Positions 1 through 8,857 of a stretch of DNA of 29,737 nucleotides are shown here, piece after piece. The stretch is from Bacteroidales bacterium (GTDB lineage Bacteria > Bacteroidota > Bacteroidia > Bacteroidales > UBA12077): positions 1-29,737 of the forward strand of contig JASGMZ010000007.1 of assembly GCA_030156305.1 (NCBI GenBank), in the 5' to 3' direction. Under the pieces are notes generated by a model. It worked only from the letters and a program-made list of their open reading frames with translations. It did not search any database and was not told where the DNA came from. Numbering within the stretch: position 1 is the first letter of the stretch; each line of letters begins with the position of its first letter. The translations under genes were made by a program, and so were the position numbers.

Positions 1-73
1 GCATGGATGTTTTATCATTCAAACCAACATATATAATAGATATTTTTAATAGTGCTAAAATCATTGCATTTTT

Positions 74-104
74 TTTGACCATTTTAGATTGTTTTGTATG
101 TTTA
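74..104 (+). promoter_or_regulatory. Candidate Bacteroidetes-type promoter of pepD
   Basis: TTTG at 74-77 and TATGTTTA at 97-104 are separated by 19 bases. This fits the Bacteroidetes sigma factor pattern TTTG-N19/20-TAnnTTTG except for the last base. The pepD start follows about 48 bases downstream. No other gene or RNA is visible in bases 1-151. Confidence 0.4.
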
Positions 105-151
105 CATCATTAATAATTAAAATAAAATTATAACGCAGAATAGATAACATA

Positions 152-1612
152 ATGAAAACATTAGAGAAATTAAATCCAAAGGTAGTGTGGAGCTATTTTG
201 AGGACATTTGCCAGGTTCCACGACCATCCAAAAAAGAAGAAAAGATTATTCAGTTTTTACTGGATTTTGCCAAAAAACATAACCTGGAAGCTAAACGAGA
301 TGAGATTGGAAATATCTTAATCAAAAAGCCGGCAACACCGGGTAAAGAAAAGGTAAAAACGGTGGTACTGCAAAGCCATATCGATATGGTTTGTGAAGCC
401 AACGAAGGCACTGGCCACAATTTCGATAAAGACCCTATACAACCTGTAATTGATGGCAACTGGGTAAAAGCCAAAGGAACCACCCTGGGTGCTGACGATG
501 GCATTGGCGTGGCTGCACAAATGACTATTTTAACCGCTACCGATATTGAACACGGCCCTATCGAATGTTTATTTACGGTGGATGAAGAAACCGGATTAAC
601 CGGAGCGTTTGCCCTTAAACCTGGTTTTTTCGATGGAAAAATTCTAATTAACTTAGATTCCGAAGACGAAGGTGAGCTTTTTATAGGTTGTGCCGGTGGT
701 ATTGATACCTTAGCAACATTCGAATACGACAGAGAAAAAGTTCCTGTCCAACATCATGGCTTTAAAGTAAGTGTTACCGGGCTGAATGGTGGCCATTCCG
801 GAGATGAAATAGATAAAGGGCTTGGTAATTCAGTTAAAATAATGAACCGATTTTTATGGAATGCCTTTAATAAATTTGATATACGAATTGGGGAATTTGA
901 GGGTGGAAAAGCAAGAAATGCAATACCTCGTGAGGCTTTTGCTCATATTACCGTACACAAAGACGAAAAAGATGAACTACTAAACTATTTTAACGAATAT
1001 GCTCCGGCAGTAAAAAGCGAGCTTTCCATTACCGAACCCAAACTGGAACTTAGTATTGAAGAGGCTGATTTGCCTGAATTTGTTATCGATGAAGATACCC
1101 AGTTTGCTCTTTTAAACGGGCTGTATGCCTGTCCACACGGAGTATATGCCATGAGCCGTGAGATTGAAGGATTGGTAGAAACTTCAACTAACCTGGCATC
1201 CATAAAATTTATTGAAAACAACCAGATATTTATTACTACCAGTCAACGAAGCTCGGTAGATACCGCCAAAACTGATATTGCAAGTAAAGTAGAGAGTGTA
1301 TTCCGGTTGGCCGGAGCAAAAGTTAAACATAGCGATGGATACCCCGGATGGAGACCCGACACCAACTCAGAGATTATGAAAATTACCGAAAAATCGTATA
1401 AAAAACTATTTAATGAAGAACCCATAGTACGAGCTATACATGCAGGCCTGGAATGTGGTTTATTCTTAGAAAAATACCCTTATTTAGATATGATTTCTTT
1501 CGGGCCAACCATTAAAGGAGCGCATACACCGGAAGAGAGAATTGATATTGAAACCACAGAAAAATTTTGGGATTTATTGCTGGATGTACTAAAAAATATC
1601 CCAACCGAATAA
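152..1612 (+). CDS. pepD: Aminoacyl-histidine dipeptidase PepD (peptidase M20 family)
   Basis: This is a cytosolic, metal-dependent dipeptidase that cleaves a broad range of dipeptides, including Xaa-His, in peptide turnover. At 486 residues it has the usual length for the family. The metal-site signatures of M20 peptidases are present in order: QSHIDMV (His76, Asp78), TTLGADDGIG (Asp115), the catalytic glutamate pair in VDEETGLTGA (residues 143-151), INLDSEDEGE (near 166-175) and a late His in IHAGLECGLF. The lid/dimerisation domain lies between them, with the HSGDEI segment. The ATG at 152 fits the known N-terminus and sits downstream of a plausible promoter. There is no Shine-Dalgarno sequence, as is normal in this phylum. 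It is monocistronic, with a strong terminator right after the stop. Confidence 0.95.
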   Translation: MKTLEKLNPKVVWSYFEDICQVPRPSKKEEKIIQFLLDFAKKHNLEAKRDEIGNILIKKPATPGKEKVKTVVLQSHIDMVCEANEGTGHNFDKDPIQPVIDGNWVKAKGTTLGADDGIGVAAQMTILTATDIEHGPIECLFTVDEETGLTGAFALKPGFFDGKILINLDSEDEGELFIGCAGGIDTLATFEYDREKVPVQHHGFKVSVTGLNGGHSGDEIDKGLGNSVKIMNRFLWNAFNKFDIRIGEFEGGKARNAIPREAFAHITVHKDEKDELLNYFNEYAPAVKSELSITEPKLELSIEEADLPEFVIDEDTQFALLNGLYACPHGVYAMSREIEGLVETSTNLASIKFIENNQIFITTSQRSSVDTAKTDIASKVESVFRLAGAKVKHSDGYPGWRPDTNSEIMKITEKSYKKLFNEEPIVRAIHAGLECGLFLEKYPYLDMISFGPTIKGAHTPEERIDIETTEKFWDLLLDVLKNIPTE

Positions 1613-1641
1613 AAAGTTTGTTTTTTTCATTCATATTGTTG

Positions 1642-1672
1642 TCCTGTCTGATTTTATCAGGCAGGATTTTTT
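1642..1672 (+). terminator. Intrinsic terminator after pepD
   Basis: The inverted repeat CCTGTCTGA (1643-1651) / TCAGGCAGG (1657-1665) has one G-T wobble and a 5-base loop. It is followed directly by a run of six T (1667-1672). It lies 30 bases after the pepD stop. Confidence 0.85.
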
Positions 1673-1733
1673 CTAATTCACACTTCGATAATCCCGATAG
1701 TTAACAGTGTGGCATAATTTTAGGTTTTAATAA

Positions 1734-1759
1734 TCATCCTTTGACAGGCTCAGGATGAC
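1734..1759. repeat. Dispersed palindromic repeat, copy 1
   Basis: TCATCCT (1734-1740) and AGGATGA (1752-1758) flank a TTGACAGGCTC core. A second AGGATGAC follows at 1762-1769. The same layout recurs twice at 17421-17475, between hisB and hisH, so this is a dispersed intergenic repeat rather than part of a gene. It resembles short REP-like sequences found in intergenic DNA of many bacteria. Confidence 0.55.
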
Positions 1760-1786
1760 GAAGGATGACCAAAAATCATATAAAAA

Positions 1787-2420
1787 ATGATATTTTTATC
1801 CATTTCCATAGACTTCTTAAAAATGCTGATATTTATTCACCGGAAATTATAACACTCCTTATTTTCGCTGGATTCTTAGTTGGCTTTATCAAACGATAGT
1901 AGGAAGCGTTACCGTTATCACCTATTTTATGATGCTGGGACTCCCCATCAATTTTGCCAATGAAACCATTCGCTTAGGCGTAATGATGCAAACACTGGTT
2001 TCTACGTTAAATTAAAAAAACACAACATAAACCAACCATATATCAACTGTTTCAGTTTTTCATTATTGCCGTTTATGGTGGTTTTATTCATATAGGGGTA
2101 GGTATTTTTTACTTTCGGCTTTAGTTCTTAATGCAGGTTATGATTTAGTTAAAGCCAATGCCATAAAAGTAATGGCCATATTTCTTTATAGCCCGTTTGC
2201 TTTAGCGATTTTTATGATGAATGGCCAGGTGCATTATGGTATGGGATTAATTTCTGCTAAAGGAAATATTTTTGGAGGTTATGTGGGTTCCAGGATAGCC
2301 ATTCACCAAGGAAACAATTTTGTGCGATGGGTACTGATGATTGTTATCATCTTATTCTCAGCATTCTGCTTAACATCCACGAACTCGTTACAAATTTTGT
2401 TAAAGTCTAATGATTGTTAA
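1787..2420 (+). pseudogene. Decayed TauE/SafE-family membrane permease
   Basis: Translation in changing frames gives pieces of one TauE/SafE (DUF81) sulfite/anion exporter-like membrane protein. From about 1852 one reads LLIFAGFLVGFI, then after a frame change near 1893 TIVGSVTVITYFMMLGLPIN and QTLVSTL. These are the family's first signature. From 2047 comes FFIIAVYGGFIHIGVG, then after a shift in the T-run 2105-2110 VLNAGYDLVKANAIKVMAI, and finally the C-terminal helix pair, which stays open to 2420. A probable start is the ATG at 1787, with one more shift in the A-run near 1819-1823. About 70 residues normally present between the two halves are missing, so it also carries an internal deletion. 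The intact 82-codon tail (2172-2420) is only a fragment. Its end overlaps the end of the convergent kinase gene by about 20 bases. Confidence 0.8.
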
Positions 2421-3311
2421 CGAAGTATCCTTATGCAGCTGATCAAGCTGACTTTTATTCCTTGAAAATCCCAACAAATAACCACCCCCTCCTGCACCAC
2501 ACAATTTTAAATAATAAGTATCCGAATCAATACCCTGTTTCCATATAGATTTGAATTCAGGAATAATCATCTCTTCAAAAGCCTCATATTGAAACAGAGA
2601 GAGTTGTTTTAAGGTTGAACAAAAGGTTGGGTGATCTCCCTGTAGTAAGGAATGAATACAACGATTATTTAAATCCAGCAAACGAGTTTTTATATTTTTC
2701 TCATATGTGGGCATCTTGCATTTATGGCGAAAAAGTTGAACATACTCCTGGGTTGTTCTTGTTTTTGATGTATCAATTAGAAATGGATAAAAAGAGGAAA
2801 GGTCAGGATTCACCGGTTGAATGTTATTTCCCTGAACCAGTAACCTCTGGTCCAAAAAACTAACTAATGGATCCAGTCCGGAGCTTTTTCCATGAAAAAA
2901 AGATTCGATTAAAGCTAATTGATCTTTTAAAATTATCCATTGATCTTTTACAGCTCCTTTTTGTCTTTTTTCGGAATACTTAGAAAAAATTGCGGCTACT
3001 AATGCACCGGAACTTCCTATACCATATCCTTCAGGGATTTTTGAATTAAAGAACAATCCATGCTTAATATCCGTTTTAAGCTGAGTAAGATTAAAAGAAT
3101 AAAACAAACGGGAATCCATTTTTGCTTTCTCTAAATAGAGCGATAGCTGATGAAGTAATTTATTGGATTGAATTTGCTGTTGCAGGTTATTCGAATGTTT
3201 ATCAATAAAATCCAGTTTACCGGAAAATTTTTCGAAAGGAATTAACAGAGCATCCGACTGATAAAGAACAGCATACTCGCCAAACAATAGTATTTTTGCA
3301 TTAAAACTCAT
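2400..3311 (-). CDS. Mevalonate kinase-like GHMP kinase
   Basis: This is probably the ATP-dependent kinase that turns mevalonate into 5-phosphomevalonate. At 303 residues it has the GHMP-kinase layout: N-terminal substrate-binding strand NAKILLFGEYAVL (4-16), phosphate-binding loop PEGYGIGSSGALVA (93-106), the segment with the catalytic Asp in HGKSSGLDPLVS (140-151, Asp147) and the C-terminal glycine motif CGAGGGGYLLGF. The HGxxSGxD form is what mevalonate kinases have. It is the last gene of the operon and overlaps the decarboxylase gene by four bases. Two GHMP kinases of the operon must share the mevalonate and phosphomevalonate steps. This one looks more like a classical mevalonate kinase, but the split is inferred. 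Confidence 0.82.
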   Translation of the reverse strand: MSFNAKILLFGEYAVLYQSDALLIPFEKFSGKLDFIDKHSNNLQQQIQSNKLLHQLSLYLEKAKMDSRLFYSFNLTQLKTDIKHGLFFNSKIPEGYGIGSSGALVAAIFSKYSEKRQKGAVKDQWIILKDQLALIESFFHGKSSGLDPLVSFLDQRLLVQGNNIQPVNPDLSSFYPFLIDTSKTRTTQEYVQLFRHKCKMPTYEKNIKTRLLDLNNRCIHSLLQGDHPTFCSTLKQLSLFQYEAFEEMIIPEFKSIWKQGIDSDTYYLKLCGAGGGGYLLGFSRNKSQLDQLHKDTSLTIIRL

Positions 3312-4417
3312 GAAAAAATTTGTTTTGGGCCATTCGAAATTTCATCATCTATCCATTTTCCATTTTCGCAAAATGGTAACAACTCATTTTCAATAAAATT
3401 AACCATTATGGCTTGTATTTTGTTTGGATAAAGAATATGAACATTAGGCCCGGCATCCAGGGTAAAAGCAAAGTTCAAACACTGCTTTCGCCTGAATTCC
3501 TTTAGTTTTTCAATAACAGCTAATGTATTGGGTTTTATTAAAAATATGGCTGGATTCGATGATAACATTAAAGCATGCAAGGTCATGGCTTCGCTTTCTA
3601 CAATTTCCGCAAATAACTTTTCACCTCCTGTCTTTAACGCCAACAACATTTTCTCCAGGTTTATATTCGCCTGCAAATATCTTGCTTTTGCAAATGAATG
3701 ATTCTCCATAAGCATATGCCCTTTGGAACTTGAAGAAGTTTTTTGTCCTGAATCAATAATTAAAACAGCATCCCGGTATGATTTAAACAGATGATGTACT
3801 TGCTCATCAATAGGTACGGCATATTCATCGGATGATTCAGTTACCCGTTCTGTTTTTCCCCATAAAACAGCTTTTCCGGGAATTGACCGGGATGCACTTC
3901 CGGAACCCAGCCGCGCTAAAAAGGAAGCTTTTCTGTAAAATTCATCCTGACCAGGAAGTGTGTGAAACAGCTCGCGTTCAATACTGCATAAACTATGTGC
4001 CAACGCACTGAACGAAGATGCTGAAGATCCTATTCCTGCCGAATGTGGAAAAGTATTCTTACTGTAAATTGTAAAATCCAGCTTTTTTAAAAAAGGTAAA
4101 TACACCGCAATCTTTTCAAAATAATTTTTTATTCTTTTCTCAAAAGGTACATTCCGTTGATCTTCAAAAAAGTATCGAATGCTTGATTCGTCTGGCTCTT
4201 TTTTTTGATAGATGATATTCGTAATTGTTTTTGAATTTTTTAGATTAAAACTCAACGATGGATTCTGTGGCAATTGATCATCATGTTTTCCCCAGTATTT
4301 AATCAAAGCAATATTCGAAGGGCTCTCCCAACTTATAGATTGGCTGCCCGTCAAATCAAAATTTGCTAAATCGTATGCTTTTTGTTTATATTGAGTTGAG
4401 ATTAACTTATCGTTCAT
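3308..4417 (-). CDS. mvaD: Diphosphomevalonate decarboxylase
   Basis: It performs ATP-dependent decarboxylation of 5-diphosphomevalonate to isopentenyl diphosphate, the last step of the classical mevalonate pathway. The 369-residue protein carries the diagnostic N-terminal motif SPSNIALIKYWGK (33-44) followed by PQNPSLSFNL. It also has the GHMP loop PHSAGIGSSASS (124-135), the GSGSASRSIPGKAVLWG segment (171-187) and the C-terminal LDAGPNVHIL with the catalytic Asp. It overlaps both neighbours by four bases (ATGA-type junctions), which suggests translational coupling. The presence of this enzyme points to a full bacterial/eukaryote-type mevalonate route rather than an archaeal variant. Confidence 0.95.
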   Translation of the reverse strand: MNDKLISTQYKQKAYDLANFDLTGSQSISWESPSNIALIKYWGKHDDQLPQNPSLSFNLKNSKTITNIIYQKKEPDESSIRYFFEDQRNVPFEKRIKNYFEKIAVYLPFLKKLDFTIYSKNTFPHSAGIGSSASSFSALAHSLCSIERELFHTLPGQDEFYRKASFLARLGSGSASRSIPGKAVLWGKTERVTESSDEYAVPIDEQVHHLFKSYRDAVLIIDSGQKTSSSSKGHMLMENHSFAKARYLQANINLEKMLLALKTGGEKLFAEIVESEAMTLHALMLSSNPAIFLIKPNTLAVIEKLKEFRRKQCLNFAFTLDAGPNVHILYPNKIQAIMVNFIENELLPFCENGKWIDDEISNGPKQIFS

Positions 4418-5328
4418 AATACCAATCTTTTATAAGGAAAGATGATGTTTAACCCTTTTTTATTAAAATAGTTTTTCACATCATCCGGTTCGCCTTCATA
4501 GGTTGCCATCACAAAATCACCACCCCACGCTCCCAGTGATTTCACAGCACCTTTGAAATTCTCAAAATACTTTGATTTTACTGTGGATTCGTTTATGGTT
4601 TTTGAAATAATTTCTTCATGCTCACGGATGTAGCCATCAAATTCACTCAAGCTTTTGGATTGAATAATTCTTGCAGTTAACTGAGAAATTCGCTCAGCAT
4701 CTTTCTTTTTATTTTTAACTTTTTCCTTATTTTTTAATACACTTTGCAATGAGTCCTGCTTCTTACCCAAATACACCAAATATATTTTATTCAGAAAACC
4801 GGGCTCAAAATTTACAGGCTGAATTGCCGGTTTATCCTGATATTGATATAAAATTGCGCTATCAGAGCGTGCACAGGCAATATCATAACCCGAACCGTCA
4901 AACAATGAAAAAAACAGCTCATATGGATTGATATCAGCCCAATACGCCAGATTAGAAATTAAAGAAGAACTGCTTCCCATACCCCAATCCGGTAAAATTT
5001 CAAGCTGCGTTTTGATTTGAATGCCCTGATCTGTTGAAAGCACATTGCTTTGATTTTTGATATAACTCAACAGTTTTTGCAGGTATTGTGCTATAGCTAA
5101 ATCATTAGTATCAAGGATATTTAAAGAAATCAGATCGAATGTGGCCACAAACCACAACTTATCTTTTATGGACGATTCCCAGCTAATTTCATGACTTACA
5201 TCACTGTTTTCTTCTATAAGTAAACGTTGCCCCACCTTCAATGGTACTGCCAGTGCCTGCGAACCTTCCATTACGAAGTATTCTCCGGTTAATAACAATT
5301 TGCCCCTTGAATAAAAAGAAGAACTCAT
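4414..5328 (-). CDS. GYDIA-family GHMP kinase, probable phosphomevalonate kinase
   Basis: This 304-residue GHMP-superfamily kinase has the start motif RGKLLLTGEYFVM (8-20), the phosphate loop DWGMGSSSSLISNLA (114-128), the motif GSGYDIACA (145-153) that gives the 'GYDIA family' its name, and a C-terminal GAWGGDFVMATY segment in place of the usual glycine loop. From the family name alone the substrate is not fixed. In this operon a mevalonate kinase-like protein and a decarboxylase are already present, so the vacant step is phosphorylation of 5-phosphomevalonate. I infer that role from context only. The stop overlaps the decarboxylase start, and its own start overlaps the reductase stop, by four bases each. 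Confidence 0.75.
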   Translation of the reverse strand: MSSSFYSRGKLLLTGEYFVMEGSQALAVPLKVGQRLLIEENSDVSHEISWESSIKDKLWFVATFDLISLNILDTNDLAIAQYLQKLLSYIKNQSNVLSTDQGIQIKTQLEILPDWGMGSSSSLISNLAYWADINPYELFFSLFDGSGYDIACARSDSAILYQYQDKPAIQPVNFEPGFLNKIYLVYLGKKQDSLQSVLKNKEKVKNKKKDAERISQLTARIIQSKSLSEFDGYIREHEEIISKTINESTVKSKYFENFKGAVKSLGAWGGDFVMATYEGEPDDVKNYFNKKGLNIIFPYKRLVL

Positions 5329-6653
5329 TGTGTAGCATTCGTTTTTAAAGATGACAGATATTCCTGCACGGCTTTGTATGAAACTTTCCTGTCTTTAAAA
5401 TAGGCTGCCGCTTTTTCCTTTTCCGTTTCATCGGCATTGAATGAATTAAGAATATTATTCAGGTGAAAACGCATATGTCCTTTTTGAATACCAGATGTGG
5501 TAAGAGCTTTAATGGCCGAAAAAGTATTGGCTAATCCAGCTGCAGCTGTTATTTCCATCAATTCACGAGCCGAAGGATTATCTAATATCTCCATTGAAAG
5601 TTTAGCCAGCGGATGCATGTTGGTTAATCCACCAACAGTCCCCAAAGCCATAGGGATTTTTAGTGAATACCTGAATTTCCCTTCGCTGATTTCGGCCTGT
5701 GTTAAACTTTTGTAATGCCCCTCTCTGGAAGCGAAAGAATGTCCGCAGGCTTCAATTGCCCTGAAATCATTTCCGGTAGCCAGTACAACAGCATCAATAC
5801 CGTTATAAATCCCTTTATTGTGGGTTGTAGCCCTGTAAATATCAATGTTCGCAATATCCACAGCCATTTTAAACTTACGGGCAAATTCTTCAGGCGTTAA
5901 TTCCCCCGATATTTCGGACAACTGATCAATTGGGCATTCAACAAAACACTCTACAATACTTTCCGGCGTGTGGTTCGATAAAATTGCCATAATAATTTCA
6001 CAGTTTTTTTCTTTGCCCTGGAAATTATTGGCCAGATAATTTTTTAAAGAATCAGCCATTTGCTCCAACACGGAATTTATAATATTGGCACCCATAGCAT
6101 CCACTGTTTCGAAGGAAACTTTTAGCTGGTAGTAATCTTCTAATTTATCAGTAAAATCAATAAGTTCAATATTTGTAACTCCGCCACCCCGCTTTTTCAT
6201 ATTTGTAAGCAAAGATTCAGAATCTTTAATCAACTGATTTTTAAGATCATTCATTTGATTCAATAAAACCGTAGAATCGCCATTCCACTGAAAATGCACC
6301 TGTCCCACTTTGGTTGTCGAAATAACATTGGACTTAAATCCCCCTTTATTGAACCAAAATTTGGCTGCTGCCGAAGCAGCTGCCACCACCGAACTCTCTT
6401 CAATCACCATAGGTACAAAATAGTACTTTCCATTAATCAAAAAGTTAGGGGCTATGCTGTATGGCAAAAAATAGTTCGATAATACATTTTCGCTAATCTC
6501 TTCCAGCGTTGACTGAATCTGAGTGTCTTTTACCTTAAACTCATCCAGAATCTTAAAGCTCTCTTTTTCTTTATTTTGCTGCTTCGCAATTAACTCAATC
6601 TTTTCAGGGTTACTTAATTTTGAAAATCCACCGATATATTGAAATTCTTTCAT
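5325..6653 (-). CDS. mvaA: Hydroxymethylglutaryl-CoA reductase, class II
   Basis: It reduces HMG-CoA to mevalonate with NAD(P)H (or the reverse), the committing step of the mevalonate pathway. The 442-residue length and lack of membrane segments fit the soluble bacterial class II enzymes. Catalytic signatures are all present: EESSVVAAAS (85-94, catalytic Glu), DAMGANI (185-191), the active Lys in THNKG (Lys280), the Asp in GNDFRAIEA (Asp296) and the late His in QKGHM (His393). Class II enzymes were first known from degradative mevalonate use. Lying between IPP isomerase and the mevalonate kinases, it most likely works in the synthetic direction here. The start is 3 bases from the isomerase stop, so the genes are co-transcribed. 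Confidence 0.95.
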   Translation of the reverse strand: MKEFQYIGGFSKLSNPEKIELIAKQQNKEKESFKILDEFKVKDTQIQSTLEEISENVLSNYFLPYSIAPNFLINGKYYFVPMVIEESSVVAAASAAAKFWFNKGGFKSNVISTTKVGQVHFQWNGDSTVLLNQMNDLKNQLIKDSESLLTNMKKRGGGVTNIELIDFTDKLEDYYQLKVSFETVDAMGANIINSVLEQMADSLKNYLANNFQGKEKNCEIIMAILSNHTPESIVECFVECPIDQLSEISGELTPEEFARKFKMAVDIANIDIYRATTHNKGIYNGIDAVVLATGNDFRAIEACGHSFASREGHYKSLTQAEISEGKFRYSLKIPMALGTVGGLTNMHPLAKLSMEILDNPSARELMEITAAAGLANTFSAIKALTTSGIQKGHMRFHLNNILNSFNADETEKEKAAAYFKDRKVSYKAVQEYLSSLKTNATQ

Positions 6654-6656
6654 GGT

Positions 6657-7652
6657 TTAATCCTTTATCGTTAAATAAGTATAAGCCATTTGTAATCCTT
6701 TAAGCTGATACTGAATATATTCGCGTAACTTTTCATAATCTTCACGAGCATAGCGCAGCATGGTTGATGCCTGTCCGTACACAGATGGCAACCGGCTTTT
6801 TTGCATCAAATAATAACCATCTAAAAAAGAACGAATTCCGCCCGAAATAATAATTTGTTTACATTTCACTTCACTTGAATTTTCGACTACTATATTGATA
6901 TCTTCAATCATTTGTCCAGCACTATTCCCCACTTTTGAAAAAGGTTCCAGCATTTCCTGTACGATTGGCATACTGCGTTTTAGCTCTACTTTCGAAAAAT
7001 TAGTTCCGCCATATGCACCCAGCTCAATTGCTTCCAAAGGCAGGTTTAACAATTCTTTTAAGCTTTCCGGGCCAAAGCCCTGCCCTACTTCTTTTACGAT
7101 AACTTTTAGCTTTGTCTTCTCCAAAAATTTCGTAATCGTTTCCATAGGTGATTGAAACAAGATATCACCTTCGGGCTGCAGCCATTCCTGTATCGGGTTT
7201 ACATGAATCACCAATCCATCAGCTCGTAATTTTGTAACCAAATCAACTATTTGCTGTATCTTGTCCTGTTTAATTGCCTGCTCAACCTGACTAATCCCTA
7301 AATTGGCATAAAAAGGGAGCTCATGGCCAATAACATCTCGTAGATCGAAATGACTCAGGTATTCGTCACTTTCTAATAAAGTACGGCACGATCCTAATCC
7401 CATGCCTAATCCAAACTCGTTACAGGCTCTGGCTAAATTGGTATTGATGATTTTGGCATATTCGGTTCCGCCGGTCATACTTGAAATCCACAACGGATTT
7501 TTCATGGCCTTACCCAAAAACTGAAGGGACAAATCATCCTGTTTCGGATGAGGTTTTAGTATCGGTTCGTAATTAAACCGATCGTCGTGCTCAATGGCCG
7601 ATGATTGTGAATTCAAAGCCAAATCAATATGATCTTTCTTTCGTTTTTCCAT
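6657..7652 (-). CDS. fni: Isopentenyl-diphosphate delta-isomerase, type 2 (FMN-dependent)
   Basis: It interconverts isopentenyl and dimethylallyl diphosphate, providing both C5 building blocks for isoprenoids. The flavin-type (type II) isomerase family is clear from RKKDHI at the N-terminus (4-9), WISSMTGGT (55-63, flavin/substrate loop), HVNPIQEWLQPEGD (150-163) and VIVKEVGQGFG (184-194), plus the phosphate-binding ISGGIRSFLDG near the C-terminus. At 331 residues it is close to the family's usual size. It sits between the acyl-CoA dehydrogenase and HMG-CoA reductase genes with 12- and 4-base gaps, in the middle of the operon that joins acyl-CoA breakdown to mevalonate metabolism. Confidence 0.95.
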   Translation of the reverse strand: MEKRKKDHIDLALNSQSSAIEHDDRFNYEPILKPHPKQDDLSLQFLGKAMKNPLWISSMTGGTEYAKIINTNLARACNEFGLGMGLGSCRTLLESDEYLSHFDLRDVIGHELPFYANLGISQVEQAIKQDKIQQIVDLVTKLRADGLVIHVNPIQEWLQPEGDILFQSPMETITKFLEKTKLKVIVKEVGQGFGPESLKELLNLPLEAIELGAYGGTNFSKVELKRSMPIVQEMLEPFSKVGNSAGQMIEDINIVVENSSEVKCKQIIISGGIRSFLDGYYLMQKSRLPSVYGQASTMLRYAREDYEKLREYIQYQLKGLQMAYTYLTIKD

Positions 7653-7664
7653 AATACTCAGTTT

Positions 7665-8825
7665 TCATATCCCCATCTCTTTGCCGATCACCATTTTTAA
7701 AATTTCCGAAGTTCCTTCTCCAATACTTAATATCCGTTGGTCGCGATAAAACCTTTCGATGTCATTATCTTTAAATAAACCATATCCACCAAAAATCTGA
7801 ACGGCTTCATCAGCAATTTCCCTGGCAATTTCTGATGTATACAATTTAGAGATAGCCGCTTGTTTGGAAAATGGCATTTGATTATCCTTTAACCAGCAAC
7901 TGGTATAAAGATAGTTTCGTGCTAATTCGATTTTTACTTCCATATCAACCAGTTTGTGGGAAATAACCTGAAATTGATTCAGTCTGGAACCAAATTGCTT
8001 TCTCTTAGCAGAGTATTCTTTGGCCATATCCAGAGCACCTTGTGCCAAACCTAGTCCAATAGCTGCAACAGAAAGCCTTCCGGCATCGAGTGTTTCCAAA
8101 ACAATCCGTAAGCCTTTACCCCGTTCACCCAACAAGTTTTCTTTAGGTACTTCGGCATTCTGAAATGTTAGCCGACCAGTATCAGCAGCACGCCAAACCA
8201 TTTTGTTTTTTATACTTTCGGCTTGATACTTTGACTTTTCTCTTTCTACCAAAATGGCTGAATATTCTTTCCTGGTTGGATCAGTGCTTGTATTTGACAA
8301 TAATGTAACTCCCATAGAAATTGCTGAAGCCGAATTGGTGATAAATATTTTTTGCCCGTTTACCATCCAATAATTATTCTCTAACCTGGCTGTGGTTTCT
8401 ATTGCTTTAGCATCGGAGCCTGCATTGGGTTCAGTTAAACCAAAACCCCATACATATTGTCCGGTAGTTAATTTGGGTAACAATCGTTGTCTCTGATCAT
8501 CCGTTCCGTATTTAAAAATTGGCGATAATCCTAATGAGTTATGCGCAGCAACCGTAGCTGCTTGCGAACTATCGATCCGAGCCAGCTCTTCGACAGCAAT
8601 AATATAAGATAGCGTATCCAAATTTTGTCCACCATACTCCTTGGGAATAGTTACACCAAATAAACCCAGTTTTCCCATTTTTCGTGTTATCTCTGGCGAA
8701 AATTCAGAATATTCGTCTAATTTTTTAGCGATTGGCTTAATTTCTTTTAATGCAAACTCCCTGACTTGCGATCTTAAATTTTCGTGTTTATCCTGAATTA
8801 ATGGATGATATATATTTCTATTCAT
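7665..8825 (-). CDS. Acyl-CoA dehydrogenase, probably short/branched-chain
   Basis: This FAD enzyme introduces a 2,3-double bond into a short acyl-CoA and passes electrons to an electron-transfer flavoprotein. At 386 residues it has the full fold: helical N-domain, beta domain with GFGLTEPNAGSDA and IFITNSASA, and the C-terminal helical domain with QIFGGYG and RDQRILSIGEGTSE. The neighbours (carboxylase beta and enoyl-CoA hydratase) suggest isovaleryl-CoA dehydrogenase in leucine degradation. However, the catalytic glutamate appears at the usual position in GEGTSE (Glu370). Canonical isovaleryl-CoA dehydrogenases have Ala there and place the base in an LDLER motif, which here reads LDAGR. The substrate therefore remains open; isovaleryl-CoA is the best guess from context. 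Confidence 0.85.
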   Translation of the reverse strand: MNRNIYHPLIQDKHENLRSQVREFALKEIKPIAKKLDEYSEFSPEITRKMGKLGLFGVTIPKEYGGQNLDTLSYIIAVEELARIDSSQAATVAAHNSLGLSPIFKYGTDDQRQRLLPKLTTGQYVWGFGLTEPNAGSDAKAIETTARLENNYWMVNGQKIFITNSASAISMGVTLLSNTSTDPTRKEYSAILVEREKSKYQAESIKNKMVWRAADTGRLTFQNAEVPKENLLGERGKGLRIVLETLDAGRLSVAAIGLGLAQGALDMAKEYSAKRKQFGSRLNQFQVISHKLVDMEVKIELARNYLYTSCWLKDNQMPFSKQAAISKLYTSEIAREIADEAVQIFGGYGLFKDNDIERFYRDQRILSIGEGTSEILKMVIGKEMGI

Positions 8826-8857
8826 TACTTATTTAAATTTTTGAATATGAATTAAAA

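Noticed and set aside
2172..2420. 82-codon ORF as an independent small membrane protein
   Set aside because: It is the C-terminal remnant of a TauE/SafE permease. The rest of the family motifs lie just upstream in other frames.
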